From positions 124,001 to 188,000 of the forward strand of contig NZ_JAJUBB010000008.1 of the NCBI RefSeq assembly GCF_028683135.1: DNA of 64,000 nucleotides, given 5' to 3'. The notes under the pieces were generated by a model. The model was not told the DNA's origin. It made no database searches and was given only the letters and a program-made list of their open reading frames with translations. A program made the translations under genes and the position numbers. Below are positions 27,485 to 35,503 of the stretch, piece by piece. The stretch is from Enterovibrio qingdaonensis. GTDB taxonomy: Bacteria > Pseudomonadota > Gammaproteobacteria > Enterobacterales > Vibrionaceae. Each line of letters opens with the position of its first letter. Position 1 is the stretch's first letter.

Positions 27485-28990
27485 TTAGTGCTGCTCCCAG
27501 CCTTTTGAACATTCAACGGCGCGTTGCCAACCGCGATGACGACGTTCGCGCTTGCCGTCATCTTCACAAGGCGTAAAGACACGGTCGATTTCCGACTTTC
27601 CTCGTAGCTCATCAATGCTGCCCCAAAAGCCTACGGCGAGACCTGCAAGGTAGGCCGCTCCCAATGCAGTGACTTCTGTAACTTTTGGTCGCTGTACTTC
27701 TGTATTAAGCACGTCAGATTGGAATTGCATGAGGAAATTATTCGCCACGGCACCCCCGTCGACTTTCAGGAAATCGAGTTTGATACCGGAGTCGGCTTCC
27801 ATTGCGGTCAACACATCTAAAGATTGATAAGCGATGCTTTCTAGGGTTGCGCGAATAATGTGGTTCGCGTTGACACCTCGCGTGATCCCAACGATGGTGC
27901 CGCGCGCGTACGGATCCCAATGCGGTGCCCCGAGACCCGTGAAAGCAGGCACAACATACACGCCGTTACTGGTGGCGACTTGGGTGGCGAAATATTCTGA
28001 GTCTTTGGCATCTCGAATTAACTTCATTTCATCACGTAGCCATTGAATCGACGCGCCGCCCATAAACACCGCACCTTCCAGTGCGTATGCGACTTCACCT
28101 TTTGGACCGCAGGCGAGGGTAGTGAGAAGACCATTTCGCGACGTGACCTTCTCTTTGCCCGTGTTCATCAAAAGGAAGCATCCCGTGCCATAGGTGTTCT
28201 TGGCTTGACCCGCTTCTACACACATCTGACCGAATAGTGCCGCTTGTTGATCGCCAGCGATGCCTGCGATAGGTATACGCGTACCCCCTTTACCGCCAAT
28301 ATTGGTTTCACCGTAAACCGTAGAGGAGGCTTTGACCTCAGGCATCATGGAGGCGGGGATGTTCAGCGCACTAAGCAGGGTTGGATCCCACTCCAGTGAA
28401 TTAATGTTAAACAGCATGGTGCGGCTGGCATTGGTATAGTCAGTGACGTGGATGCGCCCTTGCGTCATTTTCCAAATCAGCCAAGTATCGATGGTACCAA
28501 AGAGCAAATCGCCTTTTTCGGCGAGTTCCTGCGCGCCTTCTACATGATCGAGTATCCATTTGATTTTGGTGCCAGAGAAGTAAGGGTCAACCACTAGGCC
28601 TGTATTCTCGAGGACATAATCCTCATAGTCGTCTGCCTTTAGTTGCTCACAGATAGGGGCGGTTCGTCGACATTGCCAGACGATGGCGTTGTAGATGGGC
28701 TTACCGGTATGGCGGTTCCACACCACGGTAGTTTCACGTTGGTTGGTAATACCTATGGCGGCGACTTGGTCAGAACGGATACCCGCTTTTCCGAGAGCCT
28801 CTACCAGGGTGGCACTTTGTGTGGCAAAAATTTCTAACGGGTCATGCTCTACCCAGCCAGATTCAGGGTAAATCTGGGTAAACTCCCGTTGCGCTGCTGT
28901 GACGATATTCGCGTCATGATCTAGGATCACCGCACGAGAGCTGGTGGTTCCCTGATCCAAAGCAACGACATATTTTTGCTCGGTGCTCAT
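27485..28990 (-). CDS. glpK: Glycerol kinase
   Basis: ATP-dependent phosphorylation of glycerol to glycerol 3-phosphate, trapping it in the cell. 501 aa (E. coli 502). FGGY kinase fold: N-terminal phosphate loop [15 protein letters not shown] (about 10-24), glycerol-binding [17 protein letters not shown], and [15 protein letters not shown] in the second domain. The glycerol facilitator gene glpF, which normally precedes it in enterobacteria, is not in this window. Upstream are palindromes resembling operator sites and a minus-strand terminator. Confidence 0.97.
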   Translation of the reverse strand: MSTEQKYVVALDQGTTSSRAVILDHDANIVTAAQREFTQIYPESGWVEHDPLEIFATQSATLVEALGKAGIRSDQVAAIGITNQRETTVVWNRHTGKPIYNAIVWQCRRTAPICEQLKADDYEDYVLENTGLVVDPYFSGTKIKWILDHVEGAQELAEKGDLLFGTIDTWLIWKMTQGRIHVTDYTNASRTMLFNINSLEWDPTLLSALNIPASMMPEVKASSTVYGETNIGGKGGTRIPIAGIAGDQQAALFGQMCVEAGQAKNTYGTGCFLLMNTGKEKVTSRNGLLTTLACGPKGEVAYALEGAVFMGGASIQWLRDEMKLIRDAKDSEYFATQVATSNGVYVVPAFTGLGAPHWDPYARGTIVGITRGVNANHIIRATLESIAYQSLDVLTAMEADSGIKLDFLKVDGGAVANNFLMQFQSDVLNTEVQRPKVTEVTALGAAYLAGLAVGFWGSIDELRGKSEIDRVFTPCEDDGKRERRHRGWQRAVECSKGWEQH

Positions 28991-29135
28991 AAGGTATCCT
29001 CTTCATATTGTTACTTAAAGCGTAGTGCCGAGTAAGACTGGCTGTAAGGTGCGCTAACGCTTTCGTGATTATTGCACGAAATATAAAGCGTCTCGGGCAT
29101 TGAAACGAACTTCATATAAACGTAGAACATTGAAA

Positions 29136-29179
29136 TGTGCGTTCGCGCATTTATTGACTATTTTTTGCTCGTTTGAGCA
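29136..29179 (-). promoter_or_regulatory. Paired 14-bp palindromes upstream of glpK (candidate GlpR operators)
   Basis: TGTGCGTTCGCGCA (29136-29149, extended by AAATG/CATTT flanks) and TGCTCGTTTGAGCA (29166-29179) agree at 10 of 14 positions and lie 30 bp centre to centre. The TGNNCG...GNNCA pattern resembles the E. coli GlpR operator half-sites (TGTTCG/CGAACA) but with a shorter centre, so the assignment is tentative. Confidence 0.4.
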
Positions 29180-29231
29180 TTAAAGTCTTTCCCAAAAATG
29201 ACAATCGACGCATTCAGGTGTGTTGAGATAA

Positions 29232-29315
29232 CAAAAAAGAAAAAAGGCTGACAGAAAACTGTCAGCCCGGCCTAGAGTGGCAAATCTTGGAATACTCCAA
29301 GAGAGATACGATCCT
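29232..29315 (-). ncRNA. Candidate minus-strand small RNA or glpK leader with terminator
   Basis: On the minus strand a hairpin CTTGGA-4-TCCAAG (29286-29301) is followed by a 19-nt single-stranded stretch, then a strong terminator: 9-bp stem (29246-29254 with 29259-29267, 4-nt loop) and a long T-rich tract (29232-29245). The layout is that of a short Hfq-type sRNA. It ends about 240 bp before glpK. No good promoter was identified, and the family is not one I recognise. Confidence 0.45.
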
Positions 29316-29441
29316 ATTTACACTATCATGCCAAAAGTGAATAAAAATTGAATGGGATCGCATTATTAGTCACTTTGTGCTATCGAATTGCTTAGATTCG
29401 TAAAAGATGAGATTTAAGAAGGTGTTAGCGATGGTGCTTTT

Positions 29442-29470
29442 TTGTTCGCTTGTGATCTAAAAGTGTATAA
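29442..29470 (+). promoter_or_regulatory. Probable zapB promoter
   Basis: TTGTTC (29442-29447), 17-bp spacer, GTATAA (29465-29470), about 135 bp before the zapB start. Sigma-70-like match, not perfect. Confidence 0.4.
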
Positions 29471-29603
29471 GGAAGGTGCGACCATCGCCGTGCGCCGTTA
29501 GAATAGGATCTTCGGGACGCGTGAGGCAATCATGCCTGTTGGCGCAAGCCTTGGTAAGGTTCGCGTATTACGCTTACAACGTTGGAATATATAGGTGGCC
29601 TTG

Positions 29604-29846
29604 ATGTCATTGGAAATTTTAGAGCAGCTTGAAGCCAAAGTTCAAATGGCTGTAGACACGATTTCGTTGCTGCAAATGGAAATCGAAGAATTAAAAGAAC
29701 AAAATGAATCACTGGGCCGTGAATCTGATGCAGTGCGCGAAAACCGCGATGCGTTGGAACAAGAAAACGCGCGCTTGAAAGCGGACCACGATGCATGGCA
29801 ACAACGTATTCGTAGCCTGCTGGGCAAAATCGAAGAAGTTGAATAA
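29604..29846 (+). CDS. zapB: Cell division protein ZapB
   Basis: 80 aa, almost entirely coiled coil ([22 protein letters not shown]...). ZapB binds ZapA at the Z-ring and links it to MatP; it is cytoplasmic. E. coli ZapB is 81 aa. I start at ATG 29604 (MSLEILEQL), which has AGGTGG 5-10 nt upstream; a GTG at 29595 in the same frame lies inside that SD. Convergent with rraA. Confidence 0.94.
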   Translation: MSLEILEQLEAKVQMAVDTISLLQMEIEELKEQNESLGRESDAVRENRDALEQENARLKADHDAWQQRIRSLLGKIEEVE

Positions 29847-29847
29847 C

Positions 29848-29877
29848 AAAAAACAGAGCCGAATGGCTCTGTTTTTT
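29848..29877. terminator. Bidirectional terminator between zapB and rraA
   Basis: AAAAAACAGAGCC GAAT GGCTCTGTTTTTT, perfect 13-bp stem. Confidence 0.92.
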
Positions 29878-29905
29878 TATTGGCGTATACCTACGTCGTT
29901 TCAGA

Positions 29906-30391
29906 CTATTCGATATCAATCGGCTCTTGCGACAGGATAACGCCCGTGGTGTCAGCGTATAGGTGATCTTCTGGAATGAAGGTAACACCACCGAAGTTCA
30001 CTGGCACTTCGACTTCACCAATACCTTGACTGTCTGCGCCGACAGGAATAGAAGCAAGTGCCTGAATGCCGATATCAAACTCATCCAGCGCATCCACATC
30101 GCGTACACAGCCGTACACTACGATGCCTTCCCAATTGTTCTCAGCAGCCATGGCAACGATGTCAGCGTCAATAAGCGCGCGTCGTAATGAGCCACCACCG
30201 TCAACGAGCATGACGCGGCCTTCGCCTTCCTGCTCTGCAACTTGACGGATCACACCATTGTCTTCGAAGCATTTCACTGTGGTGATCTTGCCGCCAAACG
30301 AGCTTCGTCCACCGTAAGAGTTCATCATTGGTTCAAGTACATCAACCTGATCCAGGTACATGTCGCACAGTTCGGAGGTATTGTATTCCAT
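29906..30391 (-). CDS. rraA: Ribonuclease E activity regulator RraA
   Basis: 161 aa, identical in length to E. coli RraA, which binds RNase E and lowers its activity, altering mRNA turnover. The [21 protein letters not shown] start and [17 protein letters not shown] segment are characteristic, as is the [14 protein letters not shown] region. Sits downstream of menA on the same strand (149 bp), the conserved menA-rraA pair. Confidence 0.96.
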   Translation of the reverse strand: MEYNTSELCDMYLDQVDVLEPMMNSYGGRSSFGGKITTVKCFEDNGVIRQVAEQEGEGRVMLVDGGGSLRRALIDADIVAMAAENNWEGIVVYGCVRDVDALDEFDIGIQALASIPVGADSQGIGEVEVPVNFGGVTFIPEDHLYADTTGVILSQEPIDIE

Positions 30392-30436
30392 AATCAGACT
30401 TCTTCTTGAGACGTATAAATGCCGGGAGGCAAGACA

Positions 30437-30462
30437 GTAGCTGCCGAAAAGGTAGCAGCTAC
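30437..30462 (-). repeat. Hairpin between menA and rraA
   Basis: GTAGCTGCC and GGTAGCAGCTAC can pair around a GAAAA loop. No T-run on the minus strand, so termination is doubtful; it may be an mRNA-stabilising stem between the two genes. Confidence 0.4.
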
Positions 30463-30540
30463 CCTATGCAAAAAAGTATAACGAGACGCAAGGGCTTTGC
30501 AATGACTCAAAACACAAATCGTCTGCCTTTCTTCGCTGTA

Positions 30541-31446
30541 TTATTGCAGCAGGATTCCAGCCGCAAACAAGATGTTAGTCAATAAGGCGACTTTCACCAT
30601 ATCACCCATCATTGGGCGCAGCGTTTCTCCATCTCTTGCACGCCAAACGGCTAAACCATGTTTGATGGCCATTGGCAACGACAGGGCGAATATCCAGCCC
30701 AGTAGGCTAAGGTGCTCCATTGCGGCAAATGCGGCAAAACAGAAAAATGCGCCTGATAACAACAGTTGATGGTAAATACGACCCCATCTCGGCCCCATGC
30801 GCACCACTAACGTGTGCTTACCACACGCGCGATCGTTGTCGATATCGCGAAGGTTATTAATGTTCAGCACCCCAACGGCCAGTAATCCGCATGCGGTGGC
30901 GGGCAGTAATACGGAAGAATCCAGACCGCCTGTTTGCAGGTAGTACGTCCCTGCAACACCTAACCAACCGAAGAAAATTAGAACGGACAGATCACCAAGT
31001 CCTTGGTAACCATAGGGCTTGTTGCCGACGGTGTAGCAAATGGCAGCAACAATCGCTAATGCGCCTAGGCCGATGAAGCTGAGTATGTCCGTGGGCTTAT
31101 CAAAGGCCGTGAATACCAGTGCAGCGCCCGCTGCCATGGTCAGAATGACATTGAAGAGCATGGCACTTTTCATGGCTTTAGGTGTGACTAAGCCTTGTTG
31201 AATAGCCCGTTTGGGGCCTAAGCGGTCTTCATTATCTGTCCCTTTGACGGCATCGCCGTAGTCGTTGGCAAGATTGGACAAAATTTGCAGCAGTAAAGCG
31301 GTAACCAACGCTAGCAGAGTAATAGACAGGGAAAAGGCCGAAGTCTGCGCAGCAACAGCACTGCCTGATAATATACAGGCAATCGCGAGTGGCAGGGTTT
31401 TCGGACGTGCGGCTTCAAGCCAAATTTTAAAGGTGGACACAGACAT
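30541..31446 (-). CDS. menA: 1,4-dihydroxy-2-naphthoate polyprenyltransferase
   Basis: Attaches the polyprenyl chain in menaquinone synthesis; integral inner-membrane UbiA-family enzyme with about nine helices. 301 aa from ATG 31444-31446 (MSVSTFKIWLEAARPKTLPL), preceded by CCAAGG; the frame continues to 31506 without family support. The first Asp-rich motif is ANDYGDAVKGTDNEDR and the second NINNLRDIDNDRACGK, both needed for prenyl diphosphate binding through Mg2+. Confidence 0.95.
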   Translation of the reverse strand: MSVSTFKIWLEAARPKTLPLAIACILSGSAVAAQTSAFSLSITLLALVTALLLQILSNLANDYGDAVKGTDNEDRLGPKRAIQQGLVTPKAMKSAMLFNVILTMAAGAALVFTAFDKPTDILSFIGLGALAIVAAICYTVGNKPYGYQGLGDLSVLIFFGWLGVAGTYYLQTGGLDSSVLLPATACGLLAVGVLNINNLRDIDNDRACGKHTLVVRMGPRWGRIYHQLLLSGAFFCFAAFAAMEHLSLLGWIFALSLPMAIKHGLAVWRARDGETLRPMMGDMVKVALLTNILFAAGILLQ

Positions 31447-31550
31447 AGCCTTGGCAAACCAAAATAACGCAGGTGACATTATTGGTGTTTTTGTCACGTT
31501 GAGCAATGTCGATACTGAATCCCCCTCATAGGAAAATGAAAACTGAAAAA

Positions 31551-31579
31551 AAAACGGGCAACCTATGGCTGCCCGTTTT
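31551..31579 (-). terminator. Terminator after hslU
   Basis: AAAACGGGCA / TGCCCGTTTT 10-bp stem, 9-nt loop, 11 bp past the hslU stop. Confidence 0.8.
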
Positions 31580-31589
31580 CGTTTATCCG

Positions 31590-32924
31590 TTAAAGGATAA
31601 AGCGGCTCAGATCTTCGTCATCAACCAATTCTTCAAGGTGGCCACGAACGTAGTCTGCGTTGATTTCGAAAGCGTCACCACCACGCTCACTCGCGTCGTA
31701 AGAGATTTCATCAACCAGACGCTCCATCACAGTGTGAAGACGACGTGCACCGATGTTCTCAGTTCTTTCGTTCACACGCCATGCCGCGTTTGCGATCTCT
31801 TCGATGCCGTCTTGAGTGAAGGTAAGACTGACGTCTTCGGTACCCATCAGTGCAGAGTACTGTGCAGTCAACGACGCATTTGGCTCAGTCAGAATGCGTT
31901 GGAAGTCAGATGCAGTCAGTGCTTCAAGCTCAACACGGATTGGCAGACGGCCTTGCAGTTCAGGGATCAGATCGGACGGCGCAGCTACTTGGAACGCACC
32001 CGATGCGATAAACAGGATGTGATCTGTTTTCACCATACCGTGTTTGGTAGATACGGTGCTGCCTTCAACCAGCGGCAGCAGATCGCGCTGAACACCTTCA
32101 CGAGACACATCTGGGCCCGAGCTTTCACCGCGCTTACAAATCTTGTCGATTTCGTCGATGAACACGATACCGTTATTTTCCACCGATGCGATTGCTTGCT
32201 CTTTCAGCTCTTCTTGATTAACCAGTTTTGCAGCTTCTTCTTCAGTAACGGCTTTCAGTGCATCTTTCAGCTTCATCTTGCGCTTTTTCGATGCGCCATT
32301 ACCACCAAGATTTTGGAACATGCTTTGCAACTGGTTGGTCATTTCTTCCATACCAGGAGGTGCCATGATCTCCATGCTCATCTGAGGTGCTGCAACATCG
32401 ATTTCGATGTCTTTGTCATCCAGCTGGCCTTCACGAATTTTCTTGCGGAAGCTTTGGCGGGTAGAAGAATCTGTTTTTGACTCCTCGTTCTGGCCCCAAG
32501 CGTCGCGAGGTGGCGGTAGCAGCACATCAAGGATACGCTCTTCTGCCAGCTCTTCTGCGCGGAATTTTACTTTTTCCATCGCTTGCTGGTGGGTCATCTT
32601 GATAGCCACATCGGTCAGGTCGCGGATGATAGTTTCTACTTCCTTACCAACGTAACCCACTTCGGTGAATTTGGTCGCTTCGACTTTGATGAAAGGTGCA
32701 TTCGCGAGTTTAGCCAAGCGACGTGCAATCTCGGTTTTACCCACACCAGTAGGGCCGATCATCAGAATGTTCTTAGGGGTTACTTCGGCGCGCAGATCGT
32801 CATTGAGCTGCATACGGCGCCAGCGGTTGCGCAGTGCGATAGCAACAGCACGCTTAGCTTTGTGCTGACCAATGATATGGCGGTCAAGTTCGGAAACAAT
32901 TTCGCGTGGGGTCATTTCAGACAT
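31590..32924 (-). CDS. hslU: HslUV protease ATPase subunit
   Basis: AAA+ unfoldase that feeds substrates to the HslV peptidase; heat-shock protein, cytoplasmic hexamer. 444 aa (E. coli 443). Walker [14 protein letters not shown] (about 57-69), Walker [12 protein letters not shown], sensor region [14 protein letters not shown], and the C-terminal tail ending SRFIL, the HslU tail that inserts into HslV. Start has GGCAGGA upstream. It follows hslV by 15 bp in an operon. Confidence 0.97.
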   Translation of the reverse strand: MSEMTPREIVSELDRHIIGQHKAKRAVAIALRNRWRRMQLNDDLRAEVTPKNILMIGPTGVGKTEIARRLAKLANAPFIKVEATKFTEVGYVGKEVETIIRDLTDVAIKMTHQQAMEKVKFRAEELAEERILDVLLPPPRDAWGQNEESKTDSSTRQSFRKKIREGQLDDKDIEIDVAAPQMSMEIMAPPGMEEMTNQLQSMFQNLGGNGASKKRKMKLKDALKAVTEEEAAKLVNQEELKEQAIASVENNGIVFIDEIDKICKRGESSGPDVSREGVQRDLLPLVEGSTVSTKHGMVKTDHILFIASGAFQVAAPSDLIPELQGRLPIRVELEALTASDFQRILTEPNASLTAQYSALMGTEDVSLTFTQDGIEEIANAAWRVNERTENIGARRLHTVMERLVDEISYDASERGGDAFEINADYVRGHLEELVDDEDLSRFIL

Positions 32925-32939
32925 GATCTGATTCCTGCC

Positions 32940-33464
32940 TTAGTAATCTAATTCTTCGATGGTGTGGAACTGGTTGGTGAACACGCATATGTCACCAGCA
33001 ATTGTCAGCGATTTTTCAGCAATCGTGCGTGCGTCCAGTTCGGTATTTTCCAGCAGGGCTGTCGCTGCTGCTTGGGCAAAGTTACCGCCCGAGCCAATAG
33101 CAATCAGATCATGCTCAGGCTGAACGACATCACCGTTACCTGTGATAACCAGTGATGCGGTTTCATCAGCAACTGCCAAGAGTGCTTCTAGTCGGCGCAA
33201 AGCGCGGTCGCTACGCCAGTCTTTAGCCAGTTCAACAGCTGCTTTGGTCAAGTGACCTTGGTGCATTTCAAGCTTACGCTCAAAACGTTCGAATAGGGTG
33301 AAAGCATCTGCGGTGCCGCCAGCGAAACCAGCCAGTACTTTGTTGTTGTACAGGCGGCGAACTTTACGGGCATTGCCTTTCATTACGGTATTACCCAGTG
33401 ACACCTGGCCATCACCGGCGATCACTACTTTGCCGTTGCGGCGAACAGAAACGATAGTTGTCAC
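32940..33464 (-). CDS. hslV: HslUV protease peptidase subunit
   Basis: Proteasome-related threonine peptidase, a dodecamer capped by HslU. 174 aa (E. coli 176). The sequence starts [20 protein letters not shown]; removal of Met exposes the catalytic Thr. K at RRNGK and the [15 protein letters not shown] segment are conserved. First gene of hslVU. Confidence 0.97.
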   Translation of the reverse strand: MTTIVSVRRNGKVVIAGDGQVSLGNTVMKGNARKVRRLYNNKVLAGFAGGTADAFTLFERFERKLEMHQGHLTKAAVELAKDWRSDRALRRLEALLAVADETASLVITGNGDVVQPEHDLIAIGSGGNFAQAAATALLENTELDARTIAEKSLTIAGDICVFTNQFHTIEELDY

Positions 33465-33548
33465 GGTAGAACCTCTACTTTTCTTTCTGGTTTTTACCAG
33501 TATGGGTTGTTAAAAGAGGAGGTGGGGATGATAGGAAGGCAATTCAAG

Positions 33549-33578
33549 GGCAAAGTAGTGCATGGTGACTACTTTGCC
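33549..33578. repeat. Hairpin between hslV and ftsN
   Basis: GGCAAAGTAGT / ACTACTTTGCC perfect 11-bp stem with an 8-nt loop, located downstream of ftsN and upstream of hslV. No clean T-run on the minus strand, so it is a possible weak terminator for ftsN. Confidence 0.5.
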
Positions 33579-33617
33579 TTAATTTTAAGCGGGTTATTTG
33601 GGGATATTTCGGAAAGT

Positions 33618-34178
33618 TTAATTCCAATACCAAATTGCGCACGGCTCGATACCCGCTCGCTTAAGCATGTTTCGGTCTTTTTCAGCTTCTCGCTTGAGCG
33701 GATACGGTCCCAACACGACGCGATACCATATCCCTTTTTCGCCTTGGCTGGTCTTGATGTGGCTTTCTAGCCCTTGGAACGCAATCATTGCCTTGCGCTC
33801 GTCAGCTTGGCTGGCACTGCGGTAGGCACCACACTGCATGAGGTACGGGCGAGTAGATACTTCCTGCTCGTTGGCTTCGACCGTCACCTTTTTGTTTTCA
33901 AGCTCTTCGATGTAGGTCCACTCTTCAACAGGTTTAGGCGGAATCACATCTTCTTTCTTGGGTGTCGATGGCTTGGTAGGGGCCACTTTTTCTGGCTGAG
34001 GTTTTGCTGGTGGCTCAGAGGTTGCTAAGTAGTAAAGGCCGTAACCAAATCCTGCAAGCAACACGAAAGCGAGCAGTGCCCACTTGAGGGGAAATGCTGA
34101 CTTTGGAGGTTGTTTCTTTGTTGCCCGGGTTGGTTTTCGCGGTGATTTTCCGCGCTTGACATAGTCTCTGGTTGCCAC
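33618..34178 (-). CDS. ftsN: Cell division protein FtsN
   Basis: 186 aa bitopic protein that triggers septal peptidoglycan synthesis. A basic cytoplasmic N terminus with RDYVKRGKSP, one transmembrane helix (about 32-52), a Pro/Lys-rich linker, and a C-terminal SPOR domain (about 107-186, PYLMQCGAYRSASQADERKA ... YRVVLGPYPLKREAE) that binds denuded glycan. Shorter than E. coli FtsN (319 aa), mainly in the linker, as is common in vibrios. Downstream of cytR as in E. coli. Confidence 0.93.
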   Translation of the reverse strand: MATRDYVKRGKSPRKPTRATKKQPPKSAFPLKWALLAFVLLAGFGYGLYYLATSEPPAKPQPEKVAPTKPSTPKKEDVIPPKPVEEWTYIEELENKKVTVEANEQEVSTRPYLMQCGAYRSASQADERKAMIAFQGLESHIKTSQGEKGIWYRVVLGPYPLKREAEKDRNMLKRAGIEPCAIWYWN

Positions 34179-34318
34179 TGATTTACGTATCTTTTTCGTC
34201 GAGTCGTTGGCTATATGGTACTGGCTTGATTGAAACTACGCCAGTGCTCAAGGGCGATTGATCTTCCAGTGTGTTGCGTTGCTGCAATTTTCTGGAAGCT
34301 CAATTGCCCCTTCGCGCT

Positions 34319-35323
34319 CTAGCGTGACGGTGGTGCCACACTCTCTCGAATGACGAGTTGCGCATCCAGCAAGCGAGAACCTGCTTGGACATCATTCCCT
34401 TTGAGGATTTTCAATAGCATTAACATGGCTTGTCGACCAATGTCATAGCGTGGTTGAGATACCGTCGTCAATGCTGGGTCGCAGTATTCGGCAAACTGAA
34501 TGTCATCAAATCCAACAATGGAAATGTCGTGCGGTACACGGAAGCCAAGGCGCTTCGCTTGCTGCATCGCACCAATGGCCATGACATCTGAGTGGCAGAA
34601 TACGGCAGTAGGAGGTGTCGGCAGCGACAGCAATGTGGTCATTGCACGCGCGCCTGCAGAAAATGTAAAGTCACCAGCAACGGTATAGGCGGGGTTAATG
34701 ATCACACCACCTCGACGTAACGCTTGTTGATAGCCTTGTACGCGGAACTGGGTCAGAGCAGCATCTGGCGCACCTGTTATTTGCGCAATTTGCTTGTGAC
34801 CGACTTGAGTCAGATAGTTCACAGCTTCAAAGGCGGCCGTCAGGTTGTCGATATGGACGGTCGGTAACTCCAACTCGGGCGCATATTCACAAGCCATGAC
34901 AAGAGGCGGCAAATTCTTCTGTTCAGGTTTACTGACATCAAAGGGAAGATCGGTGCCGAGCAGCAGCATACCATCGGCTTGCTTGGTGAAGACGAGATTT
35001 ACGAAAGAGCTTTCTCGACTTTCCTGTTGCCCACTGTCCCCAAGTAACACCAGATACCCGTGTTCCATCGCAGCTTCTTCGATGCCGCGAATGATCTCTG
35101 TAAAGTAAGGGTCACAGATGTCTGGCACGATCGCTACAATGGTCTTTGACTCATTGCGTCTTAGGTTTCGAGCGAGAGAGTTCGGGCTATAACCCGCTTC
35201 CATTACCGCTTGTTCGACTTTTTTTCGCGTAGACGCCGACACCTTCTCTGGGTTCATCAGCGCGCGGGATACCGTCGCCGTAGAGACGCCAGCCAGATGG
35301 GCAACATCCTTCATTGTCGCCAT
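34319..35323 (-). CDS. cytR: Nucleoside-utilisation repressor CytR (LacI family)
   Basis: 334 aa. LacI-type HTH at the N terminus (MKDVAHLAGVSTATVSRAL) with hinge helix SPNSLARNLRRNESKTI, then a periplasmic-binding-protein-like core with DPYFTEIIRGIEEAA and SIVGFDDIQFAEYCDPALTT. In E. coli CytR acts with CRP on nucleoside uptake and catabolism genes and is lifted by cytidine; in vibrios it also affects competence. I start at ATG 35321-35323 with GAGGA upstream; an ATG at 35356 adds 11 basic residues. Confidence 0.93.
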   Translation of the reverse strand: MATMKDVAHLAGVSTATVSRALMNPEKVSASTRKKVEQAVMEAGYSPNSLARNLRRNESKTIVAIVPDICDPYFTEIIRGIEEAAMEHGYLVLLGDSGQQESRESSFVNLVFTKQADGMLLLGTDLPFDVSKPEQKNLPPLVMACEYAPELELPTVHIDNLTAAFEAVNYLTQVGHKQIAQITGAPDAALTQFRVQGYQQALRRGGVIINPAYTVAGDFTFSAGARAMTTLLSLPTPPTAVFCHSDVMAIGAMQQAKRLGFRVPHDISIVGFDDIQFAEYCDPALTTVSQPRYDIGRQAMLMLLKILKGNDVQAGSRLLDAQLVIRESVAPPSR

Positions 35324-35503
35324 AGTAGTTTTCCTCTTGCTTGTTTTTATTGGCAAATGCTTCCCGTTAGGGACCTACAGCAATGAGACAACTATTGTCT
35401 ACACCCTCTATCTTAATCTTATGGGGCTGTATTAAACATGGTCATGTTAACAGTTATTTCAAGAATACCGTGATGTCGATCGGTTTAGTTGAATGAAATT
35501 TGC

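Larger units (their letters stand above)
28991..29603. other. 613-bp region between divergent glpK and zapB
   Basis: No protein gene is credible. From left to right it holds an inverted repeat TTTCGTG-N7-CACGAAA (about 29061-29081), two 14-bp palindromes 30 bp apart (29136-29149, 29166-29179), a minus-strand intrinsic terminator with a second hairpin upstream of it (29232-29301, a candidate sRNA), and a zapB promoter near 29442-29470. Confidence 0.6.

Noticed and set aside
31506-32480. 324-codon plus-strand ORF antisense to hslU
   Set aside because: It is a mirror of the highly conserved hslU, with Phe/Cys/Arg-rich composition, no SD and no family resemblance. The same reasoning excludes other long antisense frames, for example over metL, tpiA and gpmM.
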